Assembly (NCBI GenBank): GCA_964464245.1 | Contig: CAYXFH010000059.1 | Span: forward strand, 1 to 5,900 | Direction: 5' to 3' | Length of the DNA stretch: 5,900 nucleotides | From: JAPLHV01 sp964464245 | GTDB lineage: Bacteria; Caldisericota; JANLFM01 | Part shown: piece after piece, positions 3,932 through 5,900 of the stretch | Position numbering within the stretch: the first letter of the stretch is position 1 | Layout of the letters: each line of letters starts with the position of its first letter | Notes under the pieces: generated by a model | Databases searched by the model: none | What the model saw: the letters and a program-made list of their open reading frames with translations, nothing else | What the model was told of the DNA's origin: nothing | Program-made: the position numbers and the translations under genes

Positions 3932-5797
3932 ATGGATGATTTTCTGCAGAAACTGAAGGAACAGGCCGATATCGTGGAAGTAGTCGCAGGTTATGTTGCC
4001 CTGCGGCGAACGGGGAAGAATTACGTCGGCTTGTGCCCTTTCCACCAGGAAAAGACCCCCTCCTTCACGGTATCGCCAGAGAACAACATCTTTTATTGCT
4101 TTGGTTGTCAGGCTGGCGGCGATGCCCTGACCTTCCTGATGAAGGTAGAGAGCATCACCTTCCCGGAGTCGGTAGCCCTCTTGGCCGAAAAATTGGGGTT
4201 GCCTCTGCCTGAACGGCTGGGAGGCGGCGAACGCAAGGAACGGAAAGAATTCTTCTGGGCGCTCTATGAGGAAGCTACGGCCTTCTACGAGCGGATGCTG
4301 GAGGCGCCGGAAGGCAAGGCTGCGCGCGATTATCTAGCCCGCCGCGGCCTAGACGCTCCCACTTGGCGACGTTTCCGCCTTGGCTTTGCCCCGGAGGGAA
4401 ACCGCCTGGCCACCCAATTGTCAGCCCAAGCCCCTCTCCCCCAGTTAGCCCAGTTGGGCCTGGCCAGCGAGCGAGGGGGCGGCAGCGATCTCTTCCGCAA
4501 CCGCCTGATCTTTCCGATCATGGATCTGCGCGGACGGCCCATCGCTTTCGGCGGACGGGCATTGGACGAGCAAAGCCAACCGAAGTACTTGAACTCAGGA
4601 GCGACCGCCCTCTTCGAGAAAGGCCGGTCCCTCTATGCGCTGCATCTGGCCCGGCGAACAGCGACCGAGCGGCGCGCGCTGGTGGTAGTAGAGGGGTATA
4701 TGGATGCCATCTCAGCGCACCAGCATGGCTTCGCCAACACCGTCGCCTCCCTTGGCACCTCCCTCACCGGAGATCAGGCCCACTTGCTCAGTCGCTTCAC
4801 TCAACGGGTCTACCTGGCCTATGACATCGACGCGGCCGGGATCAATGCCACGTTGCGCGCGCTCGACCTGCTCCGCCCGCAGGGAATCGAGGTTCGAGTG
4901 GCTTCGATGGCTGGCTACAAGGATCCGGACAGCTTGCTCCGGGCACAAGGAGCAGAAGCTTTTTCACGCGCTTTGATCGATTACTTGCCCGGCGAGGAAT
5001 TCATCTACCGCCAGATTGCCCAGCGACACAACTGGCAGGTAGAGGAAGAGAAAGCGCGCGCCATCCGCGAGATCCTAGCCCAGTTGATAGCCCGCTTGCC
5101 CTCAGCCCTGGAAAAAGAGAAGTACCTCAAGCGGCTGGCTGTGGAGTCGGGCTGGGGAGAAGAAGTCCTGGTCAATGAACTGAATCGCCTCGGCGCGCCG
5201 CCCCCTACCCGGGGAGGCCGTCGCCGTGGGGCAGTTTCCCTGGAGGATCTGCGGCGCGCCGAGCGCACACTGCCGGTGCTGGAGGTTCGTTTGCTGCACC
5301 TGATCTTAAAACAGCCGACCTTGTTGGCTGAAAGCGGTCTCGACAGCCTGCGGCAGGATGACAACTCACCGCAGCAAGACAGCTCCCGGCAGGGTGTCCT
5401 GGCGAGCGTTCTGGAAGAGCTGGGGTTGCCAAAGATGCCTTTGGAGGATTTTCAGAACCCTATTTGCCGCAGCTTGCTGGCTGCTTGCCAGGAAGCCTTC
5501 CACGAGGGCAGTTGGCCTCCAACCTTCTCTCCGGAGGATCCTGCCGCCCCTCTTGCGGCTCGCTTGTTGATCGAACCGCTGAATGTGGCGGACATCCACC
5601 AGGAAGCCCGTCTTTGCTTGGAACGATTAAACCTGGAGAAGATTTCCCGCCAACTCCATCGTCTAAAAGATGAAATCTCCATCTTAGAGAAATCCGGCCC
5701 TAGCGAGCCTCTGCGCTTCAAACTGCAGCAATACCAAGACCTCTGCCGGTTGAAGGAGAAGGGAGCGCCAACGATGGATGGAAGAAACAGGGCTTGA
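3932..5797 (+). CDS. dnaG: DNA primase
   Basis: DnaG synthesises RNA primers at the replication fork in partnership with the replicative helicase. The 621-aa product has all three regions. The first is an N-terminal CHC2 zinc domain with ligands C35, H38, C56 and C59 in CPFHQEKTPSF and YCFGCQAGGD. The second is the polymerase core with FRNRLIFPI (188-196), FGGRAL, PKYLNS (217-222) and the TOPRIM motifs EGYMD (254-258, catalytic Glu254) and YDIDAAG (D298, D300). The third is a C-terminal helicase-interaction region from about 440. ATG 3932 is the first possible start because an in-frame TGA lies at 3923-3925; only a weak GAG precedes it. About 30 extra residues (471-500) sit where most primases have a short loop, and include an 18-bp-period repeat. 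In related genomes it would follow dgt directly; here the ATPase and repeats intervene. The gene after it is probably rpoD. Confidence 0.96.
   Translation: MDDFLQKLKEQADIVEVVAGYVALRRTGKNYVGLCPFHQEKTPSFTVSPENNIFYCFGCQAGGDALTFLMKVESITFPESVALLAEKLGLPLPERLGGGERKERKEFFWALYEEATAFYERMLEAPEGKAARDYLARRGLDAPTWRRFRLGFAPEGNRLATQLSAQAPLPQLAQLGLASERGGGSDLFRNRLIFPIMDLRGRPIAFGGRALDEQSQPKYLNSGATALFEKGRSLYALHLARRTATERRALVVVEGYMDAISAHQHGFANTVASLGTSLTGDQAHLLSRFTQRVYLAYDIDAAGINATLRALDLLRPQGIEVRVASMAGYKDPDSLLRAQGAEAFSRALIDYLPGEEFIYRQIAQRHNWQVEEEKARAIREILAQLIARLPSALEKEKYLKRLAVESGWGEEVLVNELNRLGAPPPTRGGRRRGAVSLEDLRRAERTLPVLEVRLLHLILKQPTLLAESGLDSLRQDDNSPQQDSSRQGVLASVLEELGLPKMPLEDFQNPICRSLLAACQEAFHEGSWPPTFSPEDPAAPLAARLLIEPLNVADIHQEARLCLERLNLEKISRQLHRLKDEISILEKSGPSEPLRFKLQQYQDLCRLKEKGAPTMDGRNRA
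5342..5395 (+). repeat. In-frame 18-bp-period repeat inside dnaG
   Basis: Three units, 5342-5359, 5360-5377 and 5378-5395, encode DSLRQD, DNSPQQ and DSSRQG (residues 471-488), followed by VLA. The third unit plus the next seven bases (GTCCTGG) match 1951-1975 in the noncoding insert at 23 of 25 positions. Over the full 63-base alignment (1915-1977 against 5342-5404) about 48 positions agree by eye. The period and frame are the same in both places. Confidence 0.65.
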
Positions 5798-5822
5798 CAA
5801 CGGTTTAATAATACGAGATAGG
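5794..5822 (+). promoter_or_regulatory. Possible promoter overlapping the dnaG stop codon
   Basis: A perfect TTGACA (5794-5799) overlaps the dnaG TGA. A 17-base spacing points to GATAGG (5817-5822), only a 3/6 match to the -10 consensus, so the promoter is uncertain. Better -10-like AATAAT (5807-5812) is too close. An internal promoter near the dnaG end would fit independent expression of the next gene, as is known for rpoD in other bacteria. Confidence 0.3.
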
Positions 5823-5831
5823 CAGCCTATC
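5817..5831. promoter_or_regulatory. 7-bp inverted repeat in the dnaG downstream leader
   Basis: GATAGGC (5817-5823) and GCCTATC (5825-5831) are perfect complements around one A. Flanking GAGAT (5815-5819) and ATCTC (5832-5836) add a shifted second symmetry. It lies where the -10 of the putative promoter would be, so it could be an operator, but the single-base loop and lack of a T-run argue against a terminator. Confidence 0.35.
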
Positions 5832-5868
5832 ATCTCTAGGATTAGGGCCTTTGGAAGAAGAGCGAACC

Positions 5869-5900
5869 TTGAGTGCAGTGAAAAAAAAGAAGAAGACGAT
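5869..5900 (+). CDS. rpoD: Start of a lysine-rich protein, probably the major sigma factor (3' truncated)
   Basis: TTG at 5869 is preceded by a strong Shine-Dalgarno GGAAGAAGAG (5853-5862) with a 6-base spacing, and opens MSAVKKKKKT before the window ends. Ten codons cannot identify a protein; the rpoD assignment rests on the conserved dnaG-rpoD order and on the basic N-terminus common in bacterial primary sigma factors. Alternative in-frame starts are TTG 5851 and GTG 5878, but neither has as good a ribosome binding site. Confidence 0.5.
   Translation, partial: MSAVKKKKKT

Noticed and set aside
4363..4976. Plus-strand ORFs of 153 and 90 aa inside dnaG
   Set aside because: They are alternative frames of dnaG, whose own frame carries conserved primase motifs throughout this stretch.

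Overview
The window reads as a housekeeping chromosomal segment of a fairly GC-rich bacterium, most likely a Clostridia-type Firmicute (Moorella, Desulfotomaculum/Pelotomaculum or Heliobacteria-like). The basis is the gene order ppdK - dgt - dnaG - (probable rpoD), all on the + strand. From memory this order is typical of those lineages, but no search was run and a deltaproteobacterial origin is not excluded.

Layout: 1-636 is the C-terminal quarter of pyruvate phosphate dikinase. After 38 bases comes a complete HD-domain dGTP triphosphohydrolase-like gene (675-1718). Bases 1719-2276 are a gene-free mosaic of repeats. They include a second, decayed copy of the last 27 bases of the dgt end region (2173-2199), a near-perfect 41-bp palindrome (2132-2172) touching that copy, two more inverted repeats, and a short 18-bp-period tandem repeat. 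A complete AAA_14/DUF4143-type ATPase gene (2277-3566) follows, with its own near-consensus promoter placed so that the mRNA would be leaderless. Bases 3567-3931 are a second gap with two more copies of the GGGGACAG core seen in the palindrome. Then comes complete dnaG (3932-5797), and the window ends in the first codons of a lysine-rich ORF that is probably rpoD.

Interpretation: ppdK-dgt looks like one transcription unit and dnaG-rpoD is the classic macromolecular-synthesis pair. The ATPase and the repeat-rich DNA on both sides look like an accessory insertion that has separated dgt from dnaG. The best leads are (1) the 27-bp duplication of the dgt 3' end bracketing a 450-bp insert that ends in the palindrome, (2) an 18-bp-period repeat present both in the noncoding insert and, in frame, inside the helicase-interaction region of dnaG, and (3) the promoter of the ATPase, flanked by an 11-bp inverted repeat that includes the start codon region. 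No CRISPR array, tRNA, rRNA or complete transposase gene was seen.
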